A DNA stretch of 64,000 nucleotides from Cyanobacteria bacterium UBA6446 (GCA_002438405.1 DJOE01000023.1:440402-504401), one strand, 5' to 3'. Positions 35,051 to 44,545 are shown, counted from the first letter of the stretch. Numbers and translations: made by a program. The notes: a model not told the origin generated them from the letters alone.

Positions 35051-36205
35051 TTATTTTAAAGAGATTAATTCTTCTTTTTTAGGTGTATCTTCTAATTCTC
35101 CAGGATCCAAATTTAAAAGATATTCTATTTCTGAAACCGGCAAGCTAATTTTATACAAAGAATAAAATTTATCAACAAATTGCGAACCTGTCCATTTATT
35201 ATTCGACAATAATAATCTTGCAGCAGATTTTAACACCATTGGTTCAGATAAAATTAAATCATCATCATATGGTTCCTTTGTTCTCCAATGTTTTGCTGAA
35301 TATTGTCTAATAAGATACTGATATTGATAAGGAGAAAGGATTCCTAATTTTTTAGCTCTAATAAGCATAGCACCTATTGAAACTTTCCATTTCAATTTAA
35401 GATCTTTATAATATTCTAAATTACTTGGTTTCCTCAATACATCTTTTGTAAATGCCTCTTCCGGCAATAAAAAGGCTCCCGCAAAATTATCAGCTTGATT
35501 CTCTAATTCATTAAATTGAAGTTTAGTAACGGACTCCAGTTCCATTTCTTCAATCCAACTATGCATTAAAATGTGTCCAAGCTCATGTGCACAGTTGAAA
35601 TTCCGGCGCACATAAGATTTTTTATCGTTTGACAGTACTACAAGATATTTATATTCATTTTTTACTTTTAATTTTTGGGTGTAAGCATCAATATCAAGAG
35701 TATTTAAATCAAGTGCCGAAACAATAATTCCCAACTTTTCTAATAAAAACACCATATCAGGTATTGGTTTTTGTCCCAAATCCAAGATATTTCTTAAATA
35801 AATTGCCAAATTTTCTGGTTCTTCGATATTTTGTTTTATAATATCATTTATTGAAAATGGAGGGAAATTTACAAATTCTGAAAGATACTCATATAAAACG
35901 GCAAGGTATTCTCCTTTTTTCTTTTGTGCATCTCTATCTATTTTTTTTGTTCGTGACAAAGAGCGAAAATGCGTTGCAAAAGTTTCAACCTGTGGCATAT
36001 TACTTTCATAAAAGAAATCTCTTGGAAAATTTAATACATTAATTATTTTAAACCAATTAGCAGTTTCCGGTTGCGTTTCATTATTTTCATACTGAGAAAT
36101 AGCTTGTTTGCTAATTCCAAGCTCTTTTGCTAAATCTGCAAGCGTATAACCTCGATATAATCTTGCAGATTTTAATCTTTGTCCATTAAATTTATTATTA
36201 TCCAT
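35051..36205 (-). CDS. XRE plus ImmA/IrrE metallopeptidase regulator
   Basis: 384 residues. The N-terminal HTH_3 (YTLADLAKELGISKQAISQY, residues 19-38) is fused to a COG2856 zinc peptidase with HELGHILMH near residue 209. ImmA/IrrE proteins cleave repressors and are typical of mobile elements, where they release a lytic or conjugative programme after DNA damage. The start has TAGGTTATA before it. It is paired with the unknown upstream gene (6 nt gap) and the two are probably co-expressed. Confidence 0.92.
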   Translation of the reverse strand: MDNNKFNGQRLKSARLYRGYTLADLAKELGISKQAISQYENNETQPETANWFKIINVLNFPRDFFYESNMPQVETFATHFRSLSRTKKIDRDAQKKKGEYLAVLYEYLSEFVNFPPFSINDIIKQNIEEPENLAIYLRNILDLGQKPIPDMVFLLEKLGIIVSALDLNTLDIDAYTQKLKVKNEYKYLVVLSNDKKSYVRRNFNCAHELGHILMHSWIEEMELESVTKLQFNELENQADNFAGAFLLPEEAFTKDVLRKPSNLEYYKDLKLKWKVSIGAMLIRAKKLGILSPYQYQYLIRQYSAKHWRTKEPYDDDLILSEPMVLKSAARLLLSNNKWTGSQFVDKFYSLYKISLPVSEIEYLLNLDPGELEDTPKKEELISLK

Positions 36206-36211
36206 TATAAC

Positions 36212-36958
36212 CTATATTTCATTAATAGTGTTTTGATCAATATTTTGTTTTATAGAAATTAAACTTTCTTTCATTGTATTCATTATTAAAGTATTTGCAT
36301 TAGTTTCAATAATTCGTTTTTCAGTGTTTTCGTCTACTATATTGCTACTACTATAGTCATTATCAATATATGAACTCCAATCAACCTCGTCATTTATAAG
36401 TAAAAGATTTTTATCAAATAATGCTCCTGTAACTTTTAACAATTCTCCTGAAATTTTTTGACTACTTACTATCACAAGTTTTATATCTTGTGGCAAGTTC
36501 TTTATTCGATCATCAGATGTGAATTTACACAATATATTGCTAGGTTTTTCAGTTTCTTCATTAAACAATGGAACTTGATTACTATATGGTTGATTAATTT
36601 CACATAGAATTTTAGAATAGTGAGGTGGATGTTCCTCTGAAACTTTTTGTTTTCGTTTTTGATTAAGATTATTTTCGCCCATTAATAAAAATACAATTTG
36701 AGTTCTTGTATCATAAACGAGAGGGAAATCCCAAGCATTTATATTTGCCGAAAAAACCATTACATCATCAAAAATACTTTCCATTTTACTTATCTCACAA
36801 TAAGGTTTATTCCATGCAAACATACCTATAGCATTTTTGTACCTACTATTGTGAATACCACCCGAATATAAAATATCAGCTATGAAATCCTTAGTATTAA
36901 ATGAATTAACTAAATGCTTAATAATTTCTGGTCTGATATTATCTAAGATGTTTTCCAT
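36212..36958 (-). CDS. Unknown partner of the ImmA/IrrE regulator
   Basis: 248 residues, no recognised domain. A mixed alpha/beta N-terminal half (NIRPEIIKHLVNSF, VFSANINAWDFPLVYD, TQIVFLLMGEN) is followed by LVIVSSQKISGEL and a helical tail. It starts after GAGGAGATAGCT and runs into the ImmA/IrrE gene. Pairs of an HTH-ImmA protein with a protein of this size are known in mobile elements, in which one acts as effector or antitoxin target. That reading is a guess. Confidence 0.6.
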   Translation of the reverse strand: MENILDNIRPEIIKHLVNSFNTKDFIADILYSGGIHNSRYKNAIGMFAWNKPYCEISKMESIFDDVMVFSANINAWDFPLVYDTRTQIVFLLMGENNLNQKRKQKVSEEHPPHYSKILCEINQPYSNQVPLFNEETEKPSNILCKFTSDDRIKNLPQDIKLVIVSSQKISGELLKVTGALFDKNLLLINDEVDWSSYIDNDYSSSNIVDENTEKRIIETNANTLIMNTMKESLISIKQNIDQNTINEI

Positions 36959-37311
36959 AGCTATCTCCTCAAATTATCAAATGTCTACGTGATAATTTTA
37001 CACATTATAGTAATTTTTGTCAAGTACCTTTGCCTTGCCTTTGTAATTTGTTAAGCAGATTTCGCTTTATGTATGTGAATGTAAAATAACGGATATTAGT
37101 ATTCCAATCTTTTAATAACAGATATTATATAATATTAAAAAAGCAATTTGCAACTATTCGTATGAGTGTACTTAAACGAACATTAAATTTTTGCCTTAAA
37201 TTCTGTTCGTAAATCTTCCAAATTATACTTTACGAATGCTCGGATAAAATCTTGACTTTTACGCATAGTGCGTTAGACTGTAGATGCTAAAACTCAAACA
37301 GGGAGATGAAT
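36959..37311. other. Promoter and resolution-site region before the resolvase
   Basis: No gene. It contains TTCGTAAA / TTTACGAA (37206-37213 and 37229-37236) and further TTCGTA-like words near 37156 and downstream of the resolvase at 37930-37940. Such repeated half-sites before a serine resolvase gene are what a res site looks like. Confidence 0.45.
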
Positions 37312-37917
37312 ATGGCGAACATCAATTCTAAAACATTTGGTTATTGTAGGGTATCTTCAACAGATCAAAAAGAAGATAGACAATTAGAAGCAATGTTGGA
37401 ACTTGGAATTAACGAACGAGATATTTTTGTGGATAAATGTTCCGGTAAAAACTTTGATCGACCACAGTACCAAGCACTAAAAGTTCAACTTAGAGAGGGC
37501 GACATTCTTGTAATCAAATCCATAGACCGATTAGGGCGTAATTACAAACAGATTTGTGAAGAATGGCGTGAAATTACTAGAGAAATAAAAGCTAACATTA
37601 AAGTTCTCGATATGCCAGTATTAGATACAACAAGAACGGAAGGATTAATCGGTGAAGTAATTTCAGATATTGTTTTACAACTATTAAGCTATGTTGCCGA
37701 ACAAGAACGTGCTTTTATAAAACAAAGGCAAGCCGAGGGTATCAAATTAGCCAAAGAAAAAGGAAAACGTTTAGGTAAACCACCAATTGAGTACCCAGAG
37801 AATTGGGATAATGTTTATAAGGTTTGGAAATCCGGAGCTATCACTGCCAGAGAAGCAATGAAACAACTAAATTTAAAACCAACTTCTTTTTATAAACTGG
37901 CTAAAAAGTACGATTAA
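37312..37917 (+). CDS. Serine recombinase of the resolvase/invertase family
   Basis: About 201 residues. YCRVSS with the catalytic Ser is near residues 9-14, the hinge and LGRNYKQI block follow, then the long E helix, and a C-terminal HTH of about 45 residues (SGAITAREAMKQLNLKPTSF). Such enzymes resolve cointegrates or flip short segments. ATG at 37312 is 6 nt after AGGGAG, and ATG at 37306 is too close. Repeated TTCGTA half-sites flank the gene, and it may act on those. It marks a mobile segment within the island. Confidence 0.92.
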   Translation: MANINSKTFGYCRVSSTDQKEDRQLEAMLELGINERDIFVDKCSGKNFDRPQYQALKVQLREGDILVIKSIDRLGRNYKQICEEWREITREIKANIKVLDMPVLDTTRTEGLIGEVISDIVLQLLSYVAEQERAFIKQRQAEGIKLAKEKGKRLGKPPIEYPENWDNVYKVWKSGAITAREAMKQLNLKPTSFYKLAKKYD

Positions 37918-37977
37918 CTAACATTATACGAATATTCGTACTATTTAGGAATTAGCTAATACAATCATAGCTTGTGT

Positions 37978-37983
37978 TATAAT
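37978..37983 (+). promoter_or_regulatory. Extended -10 of a leaderless gene
   Basis: TGTTATAAT (TGn plus TATAAT at 37978-37983) ends exactly 6 nt before ATG 37990. No Shine-Dalgarno fits in the gap. Confidence 0.5.
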
Positions 37984-37989
37984 AAGGCT

Positions 37990-39126
37990 ATGAACGACGA
38001 TTTTAATGAACAAGAAAAAAACTTCCTTAGAGAAATAAATAATCCAATTGAAGTTTCAAATATACTACATATGTTAATACGGTATGCAAATGATGTTGAT
38101 ATAATGCAGTTGCTGAAAAACTGTACAATATTTGATAAAAAATATTCAAAGGCTTTAGATGCTTTGTGTAATAAGTTTGAGGGGGCGAATAAAGCAATAC
38201 TTATTTTTCTTATGGTTTATTGTTTTGCTTGTGATTATTCAAATCCTAATTTACAAATTCTTGCCGGAATTGTATGTCTTCACCTAAAAGCAATTGCTAT
38301 CTGCTTTTATAATTATGGTTTTATGTTTGGAGATCAAACTAAATATTCACAAGAAGAACAAAAAGATTTTGAGAATCTTTTATCAATATTAAAAAAAGGA
38401 ATGGAAGCATGTACAGGAAAAACATGTGATATTACTAAATTAAATGATAAGTATTTATCAGAAGATGACCTAAAAACAATATTCAATTTAATTATTAACA
38501 ACTACACTGAGCATCATTTTTACTACTGCTTTAATAAGGATAATGTTGTAAAACTTGAAATAAACAAAGAAAATGAAGAAATGTATAATATTGCGTCAAA
38601 GTTTTACAAGCTTGTGAATACTAATAGATATCCACATATTATAGAGCCCCAAACTGGTTTTAAATTTCTAATCGGTAGAACACTAAACCTTTCTTATAAA
38701 ATAACCGAAGATGGAATGACTTTTACCCCAACAACAAAAGAAGTATTTAAAAGAACCAATGAAAGGTTAGTAAAAGCATTAAGTTATGATTATAGATTTG
38801 AACCTTGTCATTGGTGTGAACCAGATTTTAATAAAAAAAATGAAAAGAAAAAATGTGATAATTGCAAAAACTTATTGGAAGAATTAAATAAGTTAAAGGA
38901 AACAACTGAAAATCAACAACTTAAGTATACAGATTTTAATAGGCTTATATCTTCTATTAAGTATAAAGATAACGAAAGACTTGCAGACTTAAGAAAAAGA
39001 AGAAAGGAAGCTTTGTTAAGTCTAATAAAAGCTGATAGTAATAGAGAACAAGTTCAAATCATAAAAAATTTACTAGATGTATGTTTTACGAATGAAGTTG
39101 TAATAAAAGACTTAGAAGAAGAATAA
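37990..39126 (+). CDS. Unknown accessory protein with a Cys cluster
   Basis: About 378 residues, no recognised domain. The first 200 residues are helical with a hydrophobic core segment (IFLMVYCFACDYSNPNLQIL). A CHWCEPDF...KKCDNC cluster (four Cys around residues 275-300) could bind zinc. The rest is a charged coiled-coil-like tail. It follows the resolvase by 73 nt and appears leaderless. Its place next to defence genes suggests an accessory or defence role, without direct evidence. Confidence 0.65.
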   Translation: MNDDFNEQEKNFLREINNPIEVSNILHMLIRYANDVDIMQLLKNCTIFDKKYSKALDALCNKFEGANKAILIFLMVYCFACDYSNPNLQILAGIVCLHLKAIAICFYNYGFMFGDQTKYSQEEQKDFENLLSILKKGMEACTGKTCDITKLNDKYLSEDDLKTIFNLIINNYTEHHFYYCFNKDNVVKLEINKENEEMYNIASKFYKLVNTNRYPHIIEPQTGFKFLIGRTLNLSYKITEDGMTFTPTTKEVFKRTNERLVKALSYDYRFEPCHWCEPDFNKKNEKKKCDNCKNLLEELNKLKETTENQQLKYTDFNRLISSIKYKDNERLADLRKRRKEALLSLIKADSNREQVQIIKNLLDVCFTNEVVIKDLEEE

Positions 39127-39559
39127 TCATCATACGTACAAGTTAAAAAAACTGTAATTTGTGTTGAATACAGTCACTGTTTGAATTTGAGCTGTATTTT
39201 GCTACTGCAATTTGTAAAGATTTGTATCTAAAAATAGACGAATTTTAACAGGATTAATGTGTAAAATCAGCAAAAATTAGCAAAAATTCGCTTAATTTTC
39301 TCCTTTTTTATCGTGCTAATATTCACTGATATTATAGCGTTGTAGATTTTTCTGATTTTGAGGAAAATCTACATTAGCTAAAAGGCACGTTATTTTTGAA
39401 AAAGCAGTATGTTTGATTCAGAATAAGAGCATAAAGAACGCCGAAGCTACAAAATATAAAACAGGCCAAATCAGACTAATGATACAGGTCTTAGGTAGTT
39501 TTGTGCAAAATTTCAGAATAATAGTAGTAGAAATAATATTAAGAAAGAAAGGAACAAAA
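39127..39559. other. Intergenic region with hairpin
   Basis: No convincing gene. GTAGATTTT / AAAATCTAC (about 39343-39371) forms a strong stem with a 13-nt loop, after the tandem words CAAAAATTAGC and CAAAAATTCGC. It may hold the promoter and leader of the retron cluster. Confidence 0.4.
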
Positions 39560-39688
39560 ATGGTTAGAAAAGAAAAAGACAACAATTTATTAAGTGAGAA
39601 AAGAAAGAAGCTATACGCTAAGTATCTGAAGGTAATAGGTCTAGGTGAAAAAGTTCTGGAAATCAAAAAGAAGGAATTCGTTAAGTAA
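39560..39688 (+). CDS. 42-residue basic protein before the retron
   Basis: The ATG follows AGAAAGGAACAAAA. The product (MVRKEKDNNLLSEKRKKLYA and on) is very basic and helical, with a short helix-turn-helix-like middle (KYLKVIGLGEKVLEIKK). It is too short to classify. Some retrons carry a small HTH-type protein upstream, which would fit here, but the match is by position only. Confidence 0.45.
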   Translation: MVRKEKDNNLLSEKRKKLYAKYLKVIGLGEKVLEIKKKEFVK

Positions 39689-39782
39689 AAAACAAAAGAA
39701 TGGTTACAACTTACAAAAGGGACTTTATAAAATCGGTGGATTGAACTTGATTGACTTGATGAACTCAATGAACTTGCCCATC

Positions 39783-40018
39783 TCGTCCTAACCGGATTGA
39801 GACGACTGGCTCAACGAAGAAAATCATACTTCATTCCTCCATAGAAAAAGATAACTTAATCTTAGTTTCCTTAATACTATATTAAGATATATTAGGACCA
39901 TTCATTTTTCTTTTTCTTTAACCGGCCGTCGCTCAGGCTCCGTCCGGCCCCAATCGAGGGCAATCGGGTTGTAATCATACGTGCGGGAGTCCCATCTACC
40001 CGCACCTGCCCTCTTTTT
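39783..40018 (+). ncRNA. Candidate retron msr-msd RNA
   Basis: This 235-nt stretch directly before the reverse transcriptase is far more GC-rich than its surroundings and densely structured. It holds TCGTC / GACGA (39783-39805), GGCCG / CGGCC (39924-39949) and GTGCGGG / CCCGCAC (39981-40005), the last enclosed by GAGGGC / GCCCTC (39956-40013) and followed by TTTTT. Retron RTs are preceded by such an RNA template. I could not pin down the a1/a2 pair or the branching G. Confidence 0.5.
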
Positions 40019-40036
40019 AATGATGAAAGGAATTTA

Positions 40037-40986
40037 ATGACACAAGCAGATACAAGAAAGGAAAACGAAAAACAGGTTAATTTATACGATATTTCAACAT
40101 TGTCGGAATTGGCAGAGATTTTAGATTTTCCGGTAAAAAGTTTAATTGAAGCTAGTCAAAAAGGCTACAGAAGCTACTATGTTCAGGGAAAAACAAAGAA
40201 ACGATTAATTGAAGAACCTAATGCAATTTTAAAACTTCTTTTAAAAGATTTGAAAGAGATTTTGTTAGAAATATGTGATTGTCCTGAATATAACATGTGT
40301 TGGATAGGAGGAAATAACTACATTAATGCTCAAGCTCACGCTGGACAACATGTATATGTTACAACCGATATTTCAAGCTTTTTTACAAATTCAAGAGCTT
40401 GTTATGTTCGAAAATTTTTCCAAGAAAAATTAAATATCTCGGGAGAAGCTTTGGATATGTTGGTGTAAATGTGCACTTATCGAGGTCATATTCCAACCGG
40501 AGCTCCCACTAGTAGTATTCTTGCATTTTTAGCCCATAAGGAACTATTTGATGAAATTGCAACATATATGGCAAAAAGAGATATAACGTTTACGCTATAT
40601 GTTGATGACATAACTCTTTCAGCAAAACATGGTATTACTGGGGAAGAAATCCTGTTTATAAAATCTATTCTTAAAAGGCACAACTTAGAAATAAAGCCAA
40701 AAAAACAAAATTCTTTAGCTACAAAAAGGCTATGATTACAGGTTTTTACGTTACTCAAGGCCGCAAAATCAGTGTACCGGATAGTGTCGGTCATAAAGTT
40801 GTGTCTTTATTGAAAGAGAAAAAATTAGAAGATATGAATAAAAAAGAGCTAAGAAGGGTAATTGGATTGATAAATTATTGTCAAACAGCAAATAAACGAA
40901 GCTTTTCGGTGACAAAAAGAAATGCAATGCGTGCATTAAAAGAATTAGATAAAAAAGAAAAAGGAGGGAAACAATGCCTAAAATAA
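40037..40986 (+). pseudogene. Retron reverse transcriptase broken by a stop and a frameshift
   Basis: Three pieces make one retron RT of about 315 residues. Piece 1 (to 40468) has the retron region X motif NAQAH (N97-H101) and VTTDISSFF. An in-frame TAA follows, after which the same frame continues CTYRGHIPTGAPTSS (40469-40735) and the catalytic LYVDDITLS. A frameshift near 40732 leads to MITGFYVTQGRKISVP, where ITG stands for the retron region Y motif VTG. The core catalytic residues are kept but the protein cannot be made in one piece without recoding, so the retron is probably dead or very recently broken. Confidence 0.85.
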
Positions 40987-41744
40987 CAAATATAATTAAT
41001 GAAAATATGATAGGTGTTTGTGGGGATAAAACTTGCTGCACAGAAGGAAGTGATTTGATGCAAATAAAAGTTATTCCTGCTATACCGCTTCGAGATTTTT
41101 ACAATAAGCACTTGGAAGGTATAAGAGGAATGAGTATTGGTAAGCATTTTGACTATATAAATACATTCCAAATCGCTTCAACAAAAATGACCAAAACTGA
41201 TAGATTGATTTTAAAAGAGTTAGAAATTGGAGATGTGTTCACATTTGACATAAGCATAAATATTTTAAGTTCAACTGATAACAATGAAGATAGTAATACT
41301 TGTCGAGCAATTCCGGATATAAAAAATTGTCTATATTCAAATTTAAGAAAATACCGAGACAATGATTGCATTGATAGAATTGTAACAACAGCTCTTCAAA
41401 ATGCTGATAGATATAGCTTTAATTACAATGTACCGAGAACATTTAGAGAATTAAAAGCACTGGTAAATAAAATGTCTGAAGATAATTTATCCGAAGCAAC
41501 TGCAGATATGTATACTCAATGGCAATATGTTTGTCTTGATAACGAATTTACGAACTTCGATTTTGACAATTATTTTTACTCTAATCAAGATCCAGGTGAA
41601 CGTGATAATGCCTTATTTGAATTATCTGCACTTGGTTACTTTAAGCATAATCCAATTCCACTAAATTTAGACCTTCCAAAATATTTTAAGAATGTTATTG
41701 ATAAAACTCACTACTTAGATTTTGACAGAAAGTGTTTATTTTAA
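40974..41744 (+). CDS. Putative retron-associated accessory protein
   Basis: 256 residues, no recognised domain. It starts inside the 3' end of the RT with a strong site AAGGAGGGAAACA, so it was co-translated with the RT. The N-terminal region has a CGDKTCC cluster; the rest is mixed alpha/beta, with no membrane segment. Retron operons normally code an effector that kills the infected cell, and this gene holds that position. Its activity is unknown. The frame is intact although the RT is not. Confidence 0.65.
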   Translation: MPKITNIINENMIGVCGDKTCCTEGSDLMQIKVIPAIPLRDFYNKHLEGIRGMSIGKHFDYINTFQIASTKMTKTDRLILKELEIGDVFTFDISINILSSTDNNEDSNTCRAIPDIKNCLYSNLRKYRDNDCIDRIVTTALQNADRYSFNYNVPRTFRELKALVNKMSEDNLSEATADMYTQWQYVCLDNEFTNFDFDNYFYSNQDPGERDNALFELSALGYFKHNPIPLNLDLPKYFKNVIDKTHYLDFDRKCLF

Positions 41745-41834
41745 TATTGATTACGAAGATAGAATAGGGAGGAATAAATTTTACCCTCTTTAAAGAGTTG
41801 AACAACAAAAAATAAGAAAAGGGTGTTTTTATAA

Positions 41835-41999
41835 ATGATAACAATTAAAACAGATAATTCAATAATAAATATATCGGCAACTAACTCAAAGATTTCTGTT
41901 GGAAAAGGTTTTGACTTAATTGTTGCTTATGTAGATGCAATAAAAGAGATTTATGAAGCAGCAAATGTTAATAATTCTGGAAAAGAAAATGAATCTTAG
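41835..41999 (+). CDS. 54-residue protein before the integrase
   Basis: A small acidic protein (MITIKTDNSIINISATNSKI and on) with a short beta N-terminus and a helix ending NNSGKENES. The ATG lies downstream of AAAAGGGTG. Its frame is intact and it closely precedes the integrase, where small excision or directionality factors are often coded. There is no clear HTH, so the role is open. Confidence 0.5.
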   Translation: MITIKTDNSIINISATNSKISVGKGFDLIVAYVDAIKEIYEAANVNNSGKENES

Positions 42000-42025
42000 T
42001 TAATATAAAAAAGGGAGTAGAATGC

Positions 42026-43627
42026 ATGGAAAAAGCGGTTGTGTATGCAAGAGTATCGTCAGAAGAACAAGCAAAACACGGTTTTAGTATTGATAATCAA
42101 AAAAGACAATGTATTGAGTTTGCTGAAAAGCAAGGTTATTCAGTGGTTAAACTGTTTGTTGATGAAGGGAAATCGGCTAAAAATCTTGAGAGACCAGAAA
42201 TACAAGAACTTATGGTGTATTGCAGTAAAAAGAAAAACAAAATTGCTGCTGTTATTATATGGAGATTGGATAGAATCTCGAGGAATACCGAGGACTATCA
42301 AGGTGTTTTACGACCTTTATTTGAGAAGCAAGGAATAAAACTTTTATCAGCAATCGAAGCAAATGTGAATACTATCGAAGGTGATTTAATGCGAAATATT
42401 GGTATGAGTTTTGCAGAATATGAAAGAAAAGTAATTGGTGCAAGAACGATTGCCGGATTACGCCAGAAAGCAGAATTAGGTGAATATCCGCATAAAGCTC
42501 CCATTGGCTATAAGAACATTTCAAAAGAAGATGGTTCAAAAACAATCATTGTAGATGACAGTTGTGCCTTTTACATAAAACAAGCATTCAATTTATATGA
42601 TAGTGGATTATATTCTCTTAGGAGTTTAACCACAAAACTTTACCAAGATGGATTTAGAAGTAGTTCCGGAAGAAGAGTGCCACAATCCACTGTTGAATTT
42701 ATCCTAAAAAACATTTTTTATACAGGAGTGTTCAAATTTGAAGATAAAGTCTATGAAAATGCAAAACATGTACCTCTAATCAGTAAAGAACTTTTTTACA
42801 GTGTACAAGATAGATTATTATCCCCTGATAAAGCTAGAAAAAAGAATTATGACTTTGCTTATACGGGATTAATAAGATGTACACATTGTGGCTGTCGATT
42901 AACGGCAGAATTTAAAAAAGGTAAGTATATTTACTATCATTGTACTGGTAATAAAGGTGGCGAGTGCAAAAGAGATTATATCAATGAATTAGTGGTTGAT
43001 AAGACTTTTGCAGAAATTATTCGATTGATAGTGATTCCTCAAGATATTAGAGAGCGAATTTTGAAGGAGCTAAAACTTGTACATGAAAAGAAAAACGGGT
43101 ATTCAAAAGAAGTTAAAAATAATATTATCAAGCAAATAACAAGACTTGAAAATAGGATAGAGGAAGCGTTTACCCTCAAATTGGACAACGCTATAACTCA
43201 TGATTTTTGGAAAGCTCAAAATGATAAATTGCAAATTGAAAAAGACAAACTGAAAATTCAACTGGAAGAAATTGATAAACTTGATAAAGCATTTTACGAT
43301 AAAGCGGATACGCTGCTTAGTTTTACAGACAATGCACATGATTATTTCTTGAAAGGCAACCTGCTGCAAAGAAGAAAAATCATGGAAATTATTTCAGAAC
43401 AAATCACATATAAAGACAAAAATTTCGATATAAAACTAAAGCCGATATTCCAAACAATAGTAGAAAATCAGTACAATTTAGCACAAAAAAATGCTAACAA
43501 TCGAACTCCTGAAACGGGCATTAAAAAAGGGCTTGAAACTAATTCTTGCCCTAATAATAGAAAAAACTCCCCAGGCTGGACTCGAACCAGCAACCCTTCG
43601 ATTAACAGTCGAATGCTCCGCCATTGA
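42026..43627 (+). CDS. Large serine recombinase (site-specific integrase)
   Basis: About 533 residues. The N-terminal resolvase domain (VVYARVSSEEQ with the catalytic Ser) is followed by the recombinase domain (PIGYKNISKEDGSKTI) and a zinc ribbon CTHCGCRL...YHC...C near residues 287-315, then a long coiled coil. This is the layout of large serine integrases of phages and conjugative transposons. The start follows AGGGAGTAGAATGC. The frame runs 61 nt into the opposite-strand tRNA-Asn gene, and its last 20 residues (GWTRTSNPSINSRM) are antisense tRNA, so the C-terminus was created by integration. Confidence 0.93.
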   Translation: MEKAVVYARVSSEEQAKHGFSIDNQKRQCIEFAEKQGYSVVKLFVDEGKSAKNLERPEIQELMVYCSKKKNKIAAVIIWRLDRISRNTEDYQGVLRPLFEKQGIKLLSAIEANVNTIEGDLMRNIGMSFAEYERKVIGARTIAGLRQKAELGEYPHKAPIGYKNISKEDGSKTIIVDDSCAFYIKQAFNLYDSGLYSLRSLTTKLYQDGFRSSSGRRVPQSTVEFILKNIFYTGVFKFEDKVYENAKHVPLISKELFYSVQDRLLSPDKARKKNYDFAYTGLIRCTHCGCRLTAEFKKGKYIYYHCTGNKGGECKRDYINELVVDKTFAEIIRLIVIPQDIRERILKELKLVHEKKNGYSKEVKNNIIKQITRLENRIEEAFTLKLDNAITHDFWKAQNDKLQIEKDKLKIQLEEIDKLDKAFYDKADTLLSFTDNAHDYFLKGNLLQRRKIMEIISEQITYKDKNFDIKLKPIFQTIVENQYNLAQKNANNRTPETGIKKGLETNSCPNNRKNSPGWTRTSNPSINSRMLRH

Positions 43628-43638
43628 GCTACTGAGGA
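43567..43638 (-). tRNA. tRNA-Asn (GTT)
   Basis: 72 nt with a 7-bp acceptor stem (TCCTCAG with CTGGGGA), D-arm AGCTCAATGGC, anticodon loop CTGTTAA (anticodon GTT, plus-strand 43604-43606) and T-loop GTTCGAG. CCA is not encoded; TTTTTT follows directly as terminator. The integrase frame overlaps its 3' three quarters, marking it as the likely attachment site. Confidence 0.95.
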
Positions 43639-43775
43639 TTATGTAATTAGTGTATAACAAAAAAAAATTATTGTAAAGTCCTTTTTCAAAAAAAATTTTA
43701 AGAACAATTGAGATTTTTATTTTATATGCTAATATGTGAGTGATTTAGAGGATATTTATACGAAAGGAGCTTACT

Positions 43776-44522
43776 ATGTCTAATCCTGTTTTAGGAGAAA
43801 GAAGTTTCAAATCAACTTTTGATAATGAACTTGAACTTGGGCATGCTATGACTATCAATGGAACTATTCTAAAAACCTGCATGCTTGGTTTATTTTTAGC
43901 ATTAACATTCGCTTACACTTGGTACTTACAACTCGCAGGTTTTGCCGATAAAGTAGCAATTCTTCGAGATGTAGGAACTTTCGGTGGTTTAATTTTATGT
44001 TTAATAATCTATTTTGCACCGAAAAATAATATGCTTGCAATAACAACTCCACTATATGCAATGTGCGAAGGCCTATTCTTAGGCAGTTATTCTGCATTAC
44101 TTAATCAATATTTCCCAGGAATTGCTTCTCAAGCAGCGATTGGAACAGTTTTTGCACTATTTGGCATGTTCTTGTTATACAAAACTAAAGTAGTTAGATG
44201 CACTGACAAATTTAGAATGGTTATATTTAACTCTACTCTTGCAATATTTGGAATTTACATGCTTCAACTTGTTTTGTCATTCTTCCATCTATCAATCCCT
44301 GGCTTATTTACCAATTCATTATTAGGGATTGGTTTCAGTGTGGTTGTTGTTGCAATCGCATCTTTCAACCTAATCATTGATTTCGACTTCATTGAAAAAT
44401 TCGCAGGCAATGTCAATAAATGTTTTGAATGGTATGGCGGATTTGCTTTAATGGTTACAATTGTTTGGTTGTACATGGAAATTCTTAATCTCCTTGCAAA
44501 AATACAAAGCAGAAATAATTAA
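43776..44522 (+). CDS. Bax inhibitor-1/YccA family membrane protein
   Basis: 248 residues with seven hydrophobic segments. It shows the BI-1/YccA N-terminus (MSNPVLGERSFKS) and the conserved last helices with SFNLIIDFDFIEKF and WYGGFALMVTIVWLYMEIL, where the acidic pair sits in the membrane. Members act as pH-sensitive calcium leak channels or FtsH modulators; here the exact role is unknown. The start follows AAAGGAGCTTACT. It is the first backbone gene after the island and ends at a terminator. Confidence 0.93.
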   Translation: MSNPVLGERSFKSTFDNELELGHAMTINGTILKTCMLGLFLALTFAYTWYLQLAGFADKVAILRDVGTFGGLILCLIIYFAPKNNMLAITTPLYAMCEGLFLGSYSALLNQYFPGIASQAAIGTVFALFGMFLLYKTKVVRCTDKFRMVIFNSTLAIFGIYMLQLVLSFFHLSIPGLFTNSLLGIGFSVVVVAIASFNLIIDFDFIEKFAGNVNKCFEWYGGFALMVTIVWLYMEILNLLAKIQSRNN

Positions 44523-44545
44523 TATGAAAAAATTTATTAAAATTT

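Noticed and set aside
40037..40986. Diversity-generating retroelement reading of the reverse transcriptase
   Set aside because: The retron-specific NAxxH and a VTG-like motif are present, and I found no template/variable repeat pair or target protein nearby.
43478..43660. Open frame on the minus strand over the integrase end and tRNA-Asn
   Set aside because: It reads through the tRNA and has no ribosome-binding site; the tRNA explains the sequence.
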